Below, one piece after another: positions 50,575-59,462 of a stretch of 64,000 bases of DNA. This DNA comes from Micrococcus lacusdianchii. GTDB lineage: Bacteria; Actinomycetota; Actinomycetes; Actinomycetales; Micrococcaceae. Made by a program: the position numbers and the translations under genes. The notes beneath the pieces were generated by a model. It searched no databases and had not been told where the DNA came from. It saw only the letters and a program-made list of their open reading frames with translations. Position 1 is the stretch's first letter. Every line of letters begins with the position of its first letter. Location of the stretch: contig NZ_JAKNUW010000005.1 in assembly GCF_023155805.1 (NCBI RefSeq), forward strand, positions 1-64,000, in the 5' to 3' direction.

Positions 50575-51090
50575 ATGAGCACCACCCACCCCGAGCGCAC
50601 CTGGACCGGCCCCGGCGCCCCCGAGCGCCTGGCGATCCTGCGGCGCACCCGGTCGATCGCGATCGTCGGCGCCTCGGACAAGCCGGCCCGTGCGTCGTAC
50701 TTCGTGGCCACGTACCTGCTGAGCTCGACCACGTACGACGTCTACTTCGTGAATCCCGTGCTCGCCGCGGCCGGCAAGGAGATCCTCGGCCACCGCGTGT
50801 ACGCCTCGCTCGACGACCTGCCCGTCACCCCGGACCTCGTGGAGGTGTTCCGCAAGTCCTCCGACGCTCCCGAGGTGGTGGCGGACGCCGCCCGCGTGGG
50901 CGCCCGGACCGTGTGGCTGCAGCTGGGCATCTGGAACGAGGACGCCGCGCGTCAGGCCGAGGCCGCGGGCCTGGAGATCGTGATGGACCGCTGCGTGAAG
51001 ATCGAGCACGCCCGCTTCCATGGCGGGCTCAACCTCGCCGGCTTCGTCACCGGCGTGATCAGCTCGCGGCGCCAGGAACTGGACCGCTAG
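50575..51090 (+). CDS. CoA-binding domain protein (YccU type)
   Basis: 171 residues. Opens with LRRTRSIAIVGASDKPARAS, a Rossmann-fold CoA-binding motif, followed by YDVYFVNPVLAAAGKEILGHRVYASLDDLP, and ends with MDRCVKIEHARFHGGLN. This matches small stand-alone CoA-binding proteins (YccU-like) of unknown function. It starts four bases after metY and is evidently in the same operon, so it may take part in methionine or CoA-linked metabolism. Confidence 0.88.
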   Translation: MSTTHPERTWTGPGAPERLAILRRTRSIAIVGASDKPARASYFVATYLLSSTTYDVYFVNPVLAAAGKEILGHRVYASLDDLPVTPDLVEVFRKSSDAPEVVADAARVGARTVWLQLGIWNEDAARQAEAAGLEIVMDRCVKIEHARFHGGLNLAGFVTGVISSRRQELDR

Positions 51091-51092
51091 GC

Positions 51093-51120
51093 GGACGACG
51101 CCCCGTGTCGGGCGTCGTCC
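51093..51120 (+). terminator. Terminator of metY operon
   Basis: An 11-bp stem, 51093-51103 with 51110-51120, loop CGTGTC, immediately after the stop. The stem base GGACGACG recurs in other hairpins. Confidence 0.75.
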
Positions 51121-51164
51121 GGCCCTCGTTGCGCACCCGCCCGTCGATGGCGTGGGATGGTCCC

Positions 51165-52211
51165 ATGACCTCCGAGCTCCCCTCCTCGTCCCTCTCCCCC
51201 GCCTGGACCGGCCGCACCGACGGCGACACCCCCGAGCACCTGCGCTGGCACCAGGTCGTCCGCCCCGCCGACGGGCGCGGCGATCCCACGACGACGCACC
51301 GCGACCCCGGTGCCGGTGCTCCGACGTCGGGCGCGCGGTCCACGGCGCTCATCGGCTTCGCCTCGGACGAGGGCGTGCGCCGGAACCACGGCCGCGTGGG
51401 CGCTGAGGACGGCCCGGAGGCGCTGCGCGGTGCGCTCGCCTCGCTCGCGTACCTCGAGGGCACGGGCGCGCTCGTGGACGCGGGCGACGTGTCCGTGGAC
51501 CGCGGCGACGACGACGCCCCGGGCGAGCTCGAGGCGGGCCAGGCCGAGCTGGGCACGGTGGTCAGCGGGCTGCTGAACGCCCACGACCTGGCCGTGGTGC
51601 TCGGCGGCGGACACGAGACCGCCTACGCCTCGATCACGGGCCTGACCGGCTCCACGCGCGTGGGTGCGGGCACCCGCGTGGGCATCCTCAACCTGGACGC
51701 GCACTTCGACCTGCGCGAGGCGCCGCGGCCCAGCTCCGGCACCCCGTTCCTGCAGGCACTGCGGGACGCCGAGGGGGCGGAGCATCAGCTCTCCTACGCG
51801 GTGGTGGGCATCAGCGAGGCCAACAACACCCGGGCCCTGTTCGACACCGCGCGCGAACGCGGGGTCACGTGGGTGACCGACGAGCAGGCCCAGACCGCCG
51901 ACGTCACCGGCGTCCGCCGCTGGGTGCGCTCGTTCATCAACGCGGTGGACGTGCTCTACCTGACGATCGACCTGGATGTGCTGCCGGCTGCCGTCGCCCC
52001 GGGGGTGAGCGCACCGGCCGGCTTCGGCGTGCCGTACGAGGTGATCCACGCGTGCGCGCTGGAGGCCACCCAGTCCGGGAAGCTGGCCCTGGCCGACGTC
52101 GTGGAGCTCAACCCCGCCCTGGACGTGGACGGTCGCACGGCGAAGGCCGCGGCCCGCCTGATCCACACGATCGTCAGCCGTCACCGGACGGACGCGTCGC
52201 TGCTGGCCTGA
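51165..52211 (+). CDS. hutG: Formimidoylglutamase
   Basis: 348 residues. Last step of histidine breakdown: hydrolyses N-formimidoylglutamate to glutamate and formamide. Arginase-fold Mn ligands are visible: GGGHETAYAS, LNLDAHFDLRE, YLTIDLDVLPAAVAPGVSAPAG. The first 60 residues are longer than in typical hutG. It is separated from hutH-I-U by about 3 kb of unrelated-looking genes. ATG 51165 has TGGGAT six bases upstream, a leaderless-like pattern, and no Shine-Dalgarno sequence. Confidence 0.9.
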   Translation: MTSELPSSSLSPAWTGRTDGDTPEHLRWHQVVRPADGRGDPTTTHRDPGAGAPTSGARSTALIGFASDEGVRRNHGRVGAEDGPEALRGALASLAYLEGTGALVDAGDVSVDRGDDDAPGELEAGQAELGTVVSGLLNAHDLAVVLGGGHETAYASITGLTGSTRVGAGTRVGILNLDAHFDLREAPRPSSGTPFLQALRDAEGAEHQLSYAVVGISEANNTRALFDTARERGVTWVTDEQAQTADVTGVRRWVRSFINAVDVLYLTIDLDVLPAAVAPGVSAPAGFGVPYEVIHACALEATQSGKLALADVVELNPALDVDGRTAKAAARLIHTIVSRHRTDASLLA

Positions 52212-52251
52212 GCGGGCCGGGGGTCCATGCAGGCGCGGCGGGCCGCGCGCG

Positions 52252-52929
52252 TCAGCGTCCCTCCGCCCACGGGGCCGGGGGCTCGGCGCTGCCGTGGGCC
52301 GCGCGTCGGGCGGCGTAGTCCAGCGCCGAGCCTGCCAGGAAGTCGTGCAGGGCCAGCACCCCGGCCCGGGCTCCTGCCGCGTCCCTCCGGGTCACCGCCT
52401 CCAGCGCCGGGACGTAGAATGCCCGGCCGCGTTCGACCTCGTCGGGCAGGCCCTTCGTGGTGGCCAGCCAGAACCGCCGGCAGAGCCCCTGGAGCGGGAC
52501 CAGGGAATCGGCGAGATAGCGGTTGTTCGCGATCGTGCGCAGGAGTTCGTGCGAGCGCCCGACGGCGGCGACGTACGCGGCCAGGTCCTCCACCGTGCGC
52601 AGGTGCCGCACGTGGGCCGCAACGGCGGCCAGCTGCTCCTCGTCCGCCCGCGCGCAGGCCAGTCCCACGGCCAGCGCCTCGAGCGACCGCCGCACCTCCA
52701 GCCTCTCCAGCTGGTCGTCCACGGAGATCGCGGGGACCTGCAGGCCACGCCCCCCACCGACCAGGAGCCAGTGGTCGCGGATGAGGCGCTGCACGGCCTC
52801 GCGCAGGGGTGTGCGCCCCGTCTCGGCGGCGTCGATGAGGGCCGCCTCGCTGAGGATGGCGCCCGGTGGCAGCTCCCCGGTCTCGATCTTCTGCGTCAGG
52901 CGGGCGTAGGCCTCCTCCGACTTGTTCAT
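52252..52929 (-). CDS. GntR-family transcriptional regulator (FadR/FCD type)
   Basis: 225 residues. Winged HTH at the N-terminus (ILSEAALIDAAETGRTPLREAVQRLIRDHWLLV) and an all-helical FCD ligand domain from about 75 (LEVRRSLEALAVGLACARADEE.. SHELLRTIANNR), with a possible metal site at His residues in it. It is divergent from a flavin reductase/MFS pair and likely controls it. TAGGCT lies six bases before the ATG on its strand, so it is leaderless. The ligand is unknown. Confidence 0.88.
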   Translation of the reverse strand: MNKSEEAYARLTQKIETGELPPGAILSEAALIDAAETGRTPLREAVQRLIRDHWLLVGGGRGLQVPAISVDDQLERLEVRRSLEALAVGLACARADEEQLAAVAAHVRHLRTVEDLAAYVAAVGRSHELLRTIANNRYLADSLVPLQGLCRRFWLATTKGLPDEVERGRAFYVPALEAVTRRDAAGARAGVLALHDFLAGSALDYAARRAAHGSAEPPAPWAEGR

Positions 52930-52962
52930 GGGCCCAGCCTAGGCAGTCATCTGCCCACCACT

Positions 52963-52984
52963 GCTTGATATATCCGGAATATGC
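52963..52984. promoter_or_regulatory. AT-rich operator-like palindrome between GntR gene and flavin reductase
   Basis: A rare AT-rich stretch, GATATATCCGGAATATGC (52967-52984), centres on TCCGGA with flanking TATA arms offset by one base. It lies between the GntR promoter and the flavin reductase start and overlaps a possible -35 (TTGATA 52965-52970). It is the likely GntR binding site. Confidence 0.45.
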
Positions 52985-53031
52985 AGCGTAACGTGGCTCA
53001 CACCCTGTTACCGGCATCACATGGAGGACTC

Positions 53032-53694
53032 ATGAAGTACCGCCCGCAGCACGAGGCCAACCCCCTGCCCTTCTCCCCCTTCAAGAGCTCCACCGTGCCG
53101 CGGCCCATCGGCTGGCTGTCCTCCGTGAGCACGGACGGCCGGGAGAACATCGCCCCCTACAGCCAGTGGCAGAACCTCACCTTCGACCCGCCCATGGTGA
53201 TGTTCTCCGCGAACCAGTACCCGGACGGACGCCGCAAGGACACCGTCCTCAACGCGGAGCAGACCGGCTGGTTCGTGTGGAACATGGCCACCTACGACCT
53301 GCGCGAGGCCGTCAACGTCTCCGCCATGGCCCTGGAGCCGGGCGAGAGCGAGTGGGACCGCATCGCCGAGCACGGCGTCACCAAGGTCTACGCGGACAAC
53401 CACCCCATCCCGATGGTCGCCGAGTCCCCCGTGCACTTCGAGTGCCGCTACCACTCGACGCACCGCATCAAGGGCGACTCGAACGTCGGCACCATCGACG
53501 TGGTCTTCGCCCATGTGGACACCATCCACATCGACGACGACGTCATCACCGCCGACGGCCGCATCGACATCCCGCGCATCCAGCCGATCGCCCGCCTGGG
53601 CTACTTCGACTACACCGTGGTGCGGGAGACCTTCGAGATGCGGGTGCCCGGCGCCGACGGCGATGCCCAGGCCGGTCTCGAGGGACGGGCATGA
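53032..53694 (+). CDS. Flavin reductase-like FMN-binding split-barrel protein
   Basis: 220 residues. The split-barrel motif PFKSSTVPRPIGWLSSVSTDGRENIAPYSQW then DPPMVMFSANQYPDG (NMPB/DIM6-NTAB type). Homologues bind FMN and act in reductase or oxygenase systems for aromatic acids. ATG 53032 with TGGAGGA upstream is chosen over an earlier in-frame ATG at 52981. It overlaps the MFS start by four bases (ATGA), so uptake and use of one substrate is likely, under the divergent GntR protein. Confidence 0.9.
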   Translation: MKYRPQHEANPLPFSPFKSSTVPRPIGWLSSVSTDGRENIAPYSQWQNLTFDPPMVMFSANQYPDGRRKDTVLNAEQTGWFVWNMATYDLREAVNVSAMALEPGESEWDRIAEHGVTKVYADNHPIPMVAESPVHFECRYHSTHRIKGDSNVGTIDVVFAHVDTIHIDDDVITADGRIDIPRIQPIARLGYFDYTVVRETFEMRVPGADGDAQAGLEGRA

Positions 53695-54982
53695 GCACCG
53701 CGGCCACCGGCGCGGCCCGGCCCGCCCCCGGAGCCTGAAGGACATGCTGGCCGTGAACTTCGGCAACGCGCTGGAGTGGTACGACTGGAACGTCTACACG
53801 ATCTTCGCCCCGGTCTTCGCGGCGCAGATCTTCCACGCGGACAACCCCACCTCCGGGCTGCTCGCCACCCTGGCCGTCTTCGCGGTGGGCTTCGTGGCCC
53901 GCCCCATCGGCGGCTACGTGTTCGGCGCCTACGCGGACCGGGTGGGCCGCAAGCGCAGCCTCTTCGCGGCGATGATGATCACCGCGCTCGGCAGCCTGAT
54001 CATCGCGTTCACCCCCACCTACGGCACGGTGGGCGTCCTCGCCTCGGTGATCCTCGTCATCGCCCGCCTGCTGCAGGGCCTCGCGCACGGAGGCGAGATG
54101 GGCACCTCCGTGACCTACCTCGTGGAGCGCGCGCCGCAGGGCCGGCGCGGGCTGTTCGGGGCGACGTCGTGGGTGTCCGTGGTGGTGGGCACGATCCTGG
54201 CGACGCTCGTGGGCCTGGCCGTCAACACGCTGCTCTCCCCCGAGCAGGTGGCGTCCTGGGGCTGGCGCGTGGCGTTCGGCATCGGCGGCGTCCTCGGCCT
54301 CTACGCGCTGTACCTGCGACGGAGCCTGACGGAGTCGGAGCACTTCACGGCGGCGCAGCAGGTGGTGCCCACCGCCGACGACGCTCCCCGCCGGGAGCCG
54401 GGTGCGGTGTGGCGCGGCCTGCTGACGATCTTCCTGGTCTCCGCGGGCGGCTCTCTGATGTTCTACACGTGGCTGATCTACCTGCCCACGCACGCGCAGG
54501 TGGCCCATCACATGGACAAGTCCACCACCCTCTCGGCCTCGCTCGTGGCCCAGGTGATCTTCCTGGTCGCCATCCTCGGGGCGGGCCTGCTCGGTGATCG
54601 GGTCGGCCGCCGTCCGCTGGTCATCGCCTTCGGCCTGCTCTTCGTGGTGCTGCCGTTCCCGCTCTTCGGCATGCTGGACGGCACCTTCGCCTCGTTCCTG
54701 CTCGTGCAGACCATCGCCCTGCTGGCCGTGGCGCTGCTGTTCGGCGTCAACGGCGCCGTCTGGTCCGAGGTGCTGCCCACGGCGGTGCGCGCCAAGGGCG
54801 TGGCCACCATGCTCTCGCTGGCCACCGCGATCTTCGGCGGCACGGCGCCGTACCTGATCACGTGGCTGACGGCGCAGGGGTGGACCAGCGCGTTCCCGAT
54901 CTACCTCATGGTGGTCGGCGGCCTCACCGGCCTGACCGGCCTGGTCATGAAGGAGACGAAGGACGTGGACCTGGCAGCCTGA
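53691..54982 (+). pseudogene. MFS metabolite:proton symporter, frameshifted near its start
   Basis: A 12-helix MHS-type transporter (LAVNFGNALEWYDWNVYTIFAPVFAAQIF, RPIGGYVFGAYADRVGRKRSL, RLLQGLAHGGEMGTSVTYL). The natural start, ATG 53691, overlaps the flavin reductase stop, but that frame ends after 15 residues at a TGA. One extra base in the C5 run at 53725-53729 would join it smoothly to the transporter (SLKDMLAVNFG), giving 430 residues. As written, ATG 53744 could still start a 412-residue protein, with AAGGA only one base before it. It is either an error, a phase switch or a true start shift. The substrate may be a dicarboxylate or aromatic acid. Confidence 0.8.
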
Positions 54983-55003
54983 GCCGGCAGGGCCGCCCAC
55001 ACA

Positions 55004-55066
55004 CACAGAGTGGTCACGACACGCCGTCTCGTGCAGACGCTCGCGGCATGTCGTGACCACTCTGTG
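55004..55066. repeat. Long intergenic palindrome between MFS gene and hutH
   Basis: Arms of 22 bases (55004-55025 and 55045-55066) differ at one position (C against A; G-U on the minus strand). The 19-base loop contains GCAGACGCTCGC. Arms are AGAGTGGTCACGACA-like, not GC-only. It is similar in plan to the palindrome at 38324. See findings. Confidence 0.8.
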
Positions 55067-55087
55067 GCCTCTGACCGCTCTGCGGCG

Positions 55088-56701
55088 TCAGTGCCCCTCG
55101 GCCTCGGCGCCCTCGGACTCCTCGGCCAGGTCCTGCGGCTCGGCGTCGGCGGACGCACCCGCGAGCGCCTCCGCCACGGCGGCCAGCACGGACCCGTCGC
55201 GCAGGGCCTGCTCGGCGGCGGCCAGCTGCGGGGCCATGTACTGGTCCGGGCCGGGGCCGGGGACGCCGGCCTCGCGGATCACGCAGACGGCGGCACCCGT
55301 CGCGGCGGAGGGCTGCAGCGGCGCGCGCAGCTCGATCGCCCGGGCGGCGGCCACGAGCTCGACGGCGAGCACGCGGCGGAAGTTCTCCACGGCCGAGCGC
55401 AGCTTGCGGGCGGCGTGCCAGCCCATGGACACGTGGTCCTCCTGCATGGCGGAGGACGGGATGGAGTCCACGGAGGCGGGCACGGCCAGGCGCTTCATGT
55501 CCGAGACGAGCCCGGCCTGCGTGTACTGGGCGATCATCATGCCGGAGTCCACGCCGGGATCGTCCACGAGGAACGCGGGCAGGCCGTGGGAGCGGGCCGG
55601 GTCCAGCATGCGGTCGGTGCGACGCTCGGACATGCTGGCGACGTCGGCCACCGGGATGGCCAGGAAGTCCAGCACGTACGCCACGGGCGCCCCGTGGAAG
55701 TTGCCGTTGGAGGACACGCGGCCGTCGTCGAGCACCACCGGGTTGTCCACGGTGGCGGCGAGCTCGCGCTCGGCCACGGTGGTCACATAGGCCAGGGTGT
55801 CGCGCAGGCCGCCGGCCACCTGCGGGGCGCAGCGCAGCGAGTAGGCGTCCTGCACGCGGGAGTCGCCCTCCTTGTGGCTGGCCACGATCGGCGAGCCCGC
55901 CAGGATCTTCAGCATCCGGTCGGCGGAGGTCGCCTGGCCCGGGTGGGGGCGCAGCGGCAGGTGCAGCTCCGGCACGAACACGCGGTCGGTGCCGAGCAGC
56001 GCCTCCACGGACATCGCGGCGGTGAGGTCCACGGTGTCGGCGAGCTCCTCGAGGTCGGCCAGCGCCATGATCAGCATGCCGAGCATGCCCTCGGTGCCGT
56101 TGACGAGGGCCAGGCCCTCCTTCTCCCGCAGCTCGACCGGCTCGATCCCGGCCTCGGCGAGCGCCTCGCCGGCCGGACGCAGCGCGCCGTCCGTCCCGAC
56201 GACGTCGCCCTCGCCCATCAGCGCCAGGGCCACGTGGGAGAGCGGGGCGAGGTCGCCGGAGCAGCCCAGGGAGCCGAACTCGCGCACGGCCGGGGTGACG
56301 CCGGCGTTGAGCATGGCCACGAAGGTCTCCACGACCACGGGGCGCACGCCGGTGCGGCCGGAGGCCAGCGTGGTGGCCCGCAGGAACATCAGGGCGCGGA
56401 TGACCTCGCGCTCCACCACGGGGCCCATGCCGGCGGCGTGGGAGCGGATGAGGGACTTCTGCAGCTGCGCGCGGGACTCGAGCGGGATGTGCTTGTCCGC
56501 GAGCGCGCCGAAGCCGGTGGAGACGCCGTAGGTGGGCACCTCGCCGGCGGCGAGGTCCTCGACGTGACGGCGGACGGCCGCGACGGCGTCGATCGCCTCC
56601 TGGGTCAGCTCGACGCGCGCGCCGTGGCGGGCGACGGCGACGACGTCGGCCAGGGTGGCGCCCGAGGGGCCGAGGGTGACGGTGGCGGGGGTGGTGGACA
56701 T
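55088..56701 (-). CDS. hutH: Histidine ammonia-lyase
   Basis: 537 residues. Makes urocanate from histidine. The MIO cofactor-forming motif reads GSLGCSGDLAPLSH (Cys147-Ser148-Gly149), where most family members have Ala-Ser-Gly. Further marks are YGVSTGFGALADKHI near 58 and the C-terminal QEDHVSMGWHAARKLR. The C-terminus (AEPQDLAEESEGAEAEGH) is an acidic tail. ATG 56701 is chosen, preceding GGAAGAA. Downstream of hutI on the same strand, 56 bases apart, in a hutU-yjiH-hutI-hutH order. Confidence 0.96.
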   Translation of the reverse strand: MSTTPATVTLGPSGATLADVVAVARHGARVELTQEAIDAVAAVRRHVEDLAAGEVPTYGVSTGFGALADKHIPLESRAQLQKSLIRSHAAGMGPVVEREVIRALMFLRATTLASGRTGVRPVVVETFVAMLNAGVTPAVREFGSLGCSGDLAPLSHVALALMGEGDVVGTDGALRPAGEALAEAGIEPVELREKEGLALVNGTEGMLGMLIMALADLEELADTVDLTAAMSVEALLGTDRVFVPELHLPLRPHPGQATSADRMLKILAGSPIVASHKEGDSRVQDAYSLRCAPQVAGGLRDTLAYVTTVAERELAATVDNPVVLDDGRVSSNGNFHGAPVAYVLDFLAIPVADVASMSERRTDRMLDPARSHGLPAFLVDDPGVDSGMMIAQYTQAGLVSDMKRLAVPASVDSIPSSAMQEDHVSMGWHAARKLRSAVENFRRVLAVELVAAARAIELRAPLQPSAATGAAVCVIREAGVPGPGPDQYMAPQLAAAEQALRDGSVLAAVAEALAGASADAEPQDLAEESEGAEAEGH

Positions 56702-56757
56702 GCGGTGTTCCTTCTTCCGGTGGTCGGGAGGGCGGGGCGCGCTGCGGAGCGGACGCG

Positions 56758-57963
56758 TCAGACGACGCGCTCGCCGGCCCGCCACACGGCGTGGGTGAGG
56801 GGCATGCCGGGCCGGTAGGCCAGGTGGATCGCGGCGGGGGCGTCCAGCACGTGCAGGTCGGCGCGCTTGCCGACCTCGATCGAGCCGACCTCGTCCTGCC
56901 TCCGCAGGGCGATCGCCGAGCCCATCGTGGCCGCACGCACGGCCTCCGCCAGCGTCAGGTGCATCTGCAGGACGGCGATGGCCACGTTGAAGGCCTGCGA
57001 GGTGGTGTAGCTGGTGCCCGGGTTGCAGTTGGAGGCCAGGGCGACCTCCACCCCGGCGTCCAGCAGACGCCGGGCCGGGGCCAGGGGGGCCCGGGTGGAC
57101 AGGTCGCAGGCCGGCAGGCATCCGGCGACGACGCCCGGCGTCCCGGCCGCCGTCCTCCGGTCCCAGCCGGCCCACGTGCCGGCGAGGGCGTCGACGTCGT
57201 CGTCCGTGAGGAAGTTGACGTGGTCCACGGAGGCGGCGCCGAACTCGACGGCCAGGGACACCCCGGGGCCAGCCTCCAGCTGGTTGCCGTGCAGGCGCAC
57301 GCCGAGCCCGGTGTCCCGGCCGGCGGCCAGCACCCGACGGGTCTGCTCGGCGTCGAAGGCGCCGCGGTCGCAGAACACGTCGATCCAGTCGGCGTCGGCC
57401 GCCACGGCCCGCAGCATGGGCCCCACGACGTCGTCGAGGTAGTCCTCCGCCTCCCGTCCCGGGGGCACCAGGTGCGCCCCGAGGAAGGTGACGGCGTCGA
57501 TCTCGCCGGCGTCCCGCAGCCCGGCCAGCAGGCGGGCGTGGCGGGTCTCCTCCTCGACGGAGAGCCCGTAGCCGGTCTTCGTCTCGATCGTGGTGGTGCC
57601 CCCGGCCACGGCGTCGGCCACCCGGCCGCGCACGAGCTCGCGCAGGCGCTCGTCCGAGGCCGAGCGCGTGGCCTCCATGGTCACCCCGATGCCGCCGGCG
57701 GCGTAGGACTCCCCGGCCATCCGGGCCTCGAACTCGGCAGAGCGGTCGCCGTCGAACACCAGGTGGGTGTGGGAGTCCACCCAGCCCGGCAGCGCGGCCC
57801 GGCCCTCAGCGTCGGTCACCGTGTCCGCGGACGGCGCCTCGGCGGCGGCGCCGATCCAGGCGATCCGCCCGTCCTCGACGACGACGGCCGCGTCCGTCAG
57901 CACGCGCGCCTCGGCGTCCACGCAGGTCAGCTCGCCGATGTTCGTGATGAGCTCGGAGGTCAT
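56758..57963 (-). CDS. hutI: Imidazolonepropionase
   Basis: 401 residues. Opens the imidazolone ring in the third step of histidine breakdown. Amidohydrolase metal sites: PGWVDSHTHLVF (HxH), VRLHGNQLE, VDHVNFLTDDD (His), and ALASNCNPGTSYT. Length matches family norms. GAAAGGA lies before ATG 57963. It is between hutH and the YjiH-type gene. Confidence 0.95.
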   Translation of the reverse strand: MTSELITNIGELTCVDAEARVLTDAAVVVEDGRIAWIGAAAEAPSADTVTDAEGRAALPGWVDSHTHLVFDGDRSAEFEARMAGESYAAGGIGVTMEATRSASDERLRELVRGRVADAVAGGTTTIETKTGYGLSVEEETRHARLLAGLRDAGEIDAVTFLGAHLVPPGREAEDYLDDVVGPMLRAVAADADWIDVFCDRGAFDAEQTRRVLAAGRDTGLGVRLHGNQLEAGPGVSLAVEFGAASVDHVNFLTDDDVDALAGTWAGWDRRTAAGTPGVVAGCLPACDLSTRAPLAPARRLLDAGVEVALASNCNPGTSYTTSQAFNVAIAVLQMHLTLAEAVRAATMGSAIALRRQDEVGSIEVGKRADLHVLDAPAAIHLAYRPGMPLTHAVWRAGERVV

Positions 57964-58019
57964 GCGGTCCTTTCGAGATGGGGGTCGGGCCGGGGCCCGG
58001 GTCGGGCGAGGCGCGCGGG

Positions 58020-59402
58020 TCAGCCGGCGACGGCAGCGACCAGGTGGGCCAACGGGGTGGCGAGCAGGATCGTGAGGATCACGCGCTCGACCCAGATGAC
58101 CAGCAGGTGCCAGAGCTTCACCGGGATGTCCGTGGCCAGGATGGCCGGGACGACCGCGGAGAAGAAAATGATGGCGGACACGCAGACCACGCCGATCACG
58201 AAGCGGGCGACGAAGTCCGGGTGGTCGGCGACCATCGTGGCCGGGATGAACATCTCCGCCACGGAGGTGGCCGCGGCCGAGGACAGCAGCGCCGGGTCGG
58301 AGAAGCCCAGGGCCCAGAAGAACGGGCGGAAGATCATGCCGACCCACGCGAACACCGGGGTGTAGGTGGCCAGCACCAGCGCGATCAGGCCCACGGACAT
58401 GATGGACGGCAGGATCTGCATGACCATCACCAGGCCGTCGCGGAAGTTGATCCACATGTTCCGGGGCAGCGAGGGCGCCTCGGCCAAGGTCTGCTCGGCC
58501 GCGCGCTTGGCCACCTGGAAGCGGTTCCGGGTGACGGCCTGCTCGGGGTGGTGCACCACGCCGGGGGCCACCTCGTCCGGGATCCGGGACAGCGGCGGGA
58601 TGCGCACGGTGATGGCGGTGACGAGGAACGTCACCACGAGGGTGCCGGAGAAGTACCAGAGCCACACGTCCATCAGGCCCAGCGTCTTGGCGACGATGAC
58701 CATGAACGTGGCCGAGACCGTGGAGAAGCCCGCCGCGATGATCGCCGCCTCGCGGGCGGTGTACCGACCGCCGGTGTACATGCGGTTGGTCAGCAGCAGG
58801 CCCAGGGCGTAGCTGCCCACGAAGGAGGCGACGGCGTCGACGGCGGCCCGGCCCGGGACCTTCCAGATCGGACGCATGGCCGGGCGCAGGTACACGCCCA
58901 CGAACTCCATGAGCCCGTAGCCGATCACCAGGGCCAGGAACACGCCGCCGATCGGGACGATCAGCCCCACGGGGACGACGAGCTTGTCGAGGAGGAAGGG
59001 GCCGATGTTCTTGTCCAGCAGCCAGAAGGGGCCGACCCCGGCCATCACCATCACGGCCGCCACCAGGCCGAGGACGGCCAGGAGGGCGAAGACCATGCGC
59101 GTGGCGTCCTTCCGCCAGCGCCCGGTGACGAACGGGTGCACCGCGCCGGCGGCGATGATCGCCAGGCCGACCCAGCGGCCGAACGGGCCGAGCAGCCCGC
59201 GGACCCAGGTGACCAGGTGGTCCAGCGGGATCGTGGAGACCCCGTTGACCGTGATCGGGACGAAGAACATGAACACGCCGATCGCCGAGTAGACGAGCAT
59301 GCGCCAGCGGGCCGACGGCCGTGGGGCGTCGGCGTCGATGGCCGCCATCGCCGTCGTGTCGGTGTGCAGCTGCCCGTGGGGGTCCTGCGGAGCCTGGCTC
59401 AT
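58020..59402 (-). CDS. YjiH-family membrane protein in the hut operon, candidate histidine or urocanate transporter
   Basis: 460 residues, with about ten hydrophobic segments: LVYSAIGVFMFFVPITV, VGLAIIAAGAVHPFV, VFALLAVLGLVAAVMVMAGV, LIVPIGGVFLALVIGYGLMEF, and others. Two nucleoside-recognition/gate-type domains are suggested by AAIIAAGFSTVSATFMVIV and SAAATSVAEMFIPATM, characteristic of the YjiH family. It lies between hutI and hutU, so it may import histidine or urocanate or act in the pathway; function is not established. GAAAGGACACCCGT lies upstream of ATG 59402. Confidence 0.85.
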   Translation of the reverse strand: MSQAPQDPHGQLHTDTTAMAAIDADAPRPSARWRMLVYSAIGVFMFFVPITVNGVSTIPLDHLVTWVRGLLGPFGRWVGLAIIAAGAVHPFVTGRWRKDATRMVFALLAVLGLVAAVMVMAGVGPFWLLDKNIGPFLLDKLVVPVGLIVPIGGVFLALVIGYGLMEFVGVYLRPAMRPIWKVPGRAAVDAVASFVGSYALGLLLTNRMYTGGRYTAREAAIIAAGFSTVSATFMVIVAKTLGLMDVWLWYFSGTLVVTFLVTAITVRIPPLSRIPDEVAPGVVHHPEQAVTRNRFQVAKRAAEQTLAEAPSLPRNMWINFRDGLVMVMQILPSIMSVGLIALVLATYTPVFAWVGMIFRPFFWALGFSDPALLSSAAATSVAEMFIPATMVADHPDFVARFVIGVVCVSAIIFFSAVVPAILATDIPVKLWHLLVIWVERVILTILLATPLAHLVAAVAG

Positions 59403-59423
59403 ACGGGTGTCCTTTCGACCCGG

Positions 59424-59449
59424 CCCCGGCGGGTCGGGGCCCGCCGGGG
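59424..59449 (-). other. Hairpin in the leader of the YjiH-type gene
   Basis: A 10-bp stem, 59424-59433 with 59440-59449, loop TCGGGG. It lies between the 16-bp hairpin after hutU and the YjiH-type start. It could tune read-through expression. Confidence 0.4.
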
Positions 59450-59462
59450 CGTGAAGGGGAGG

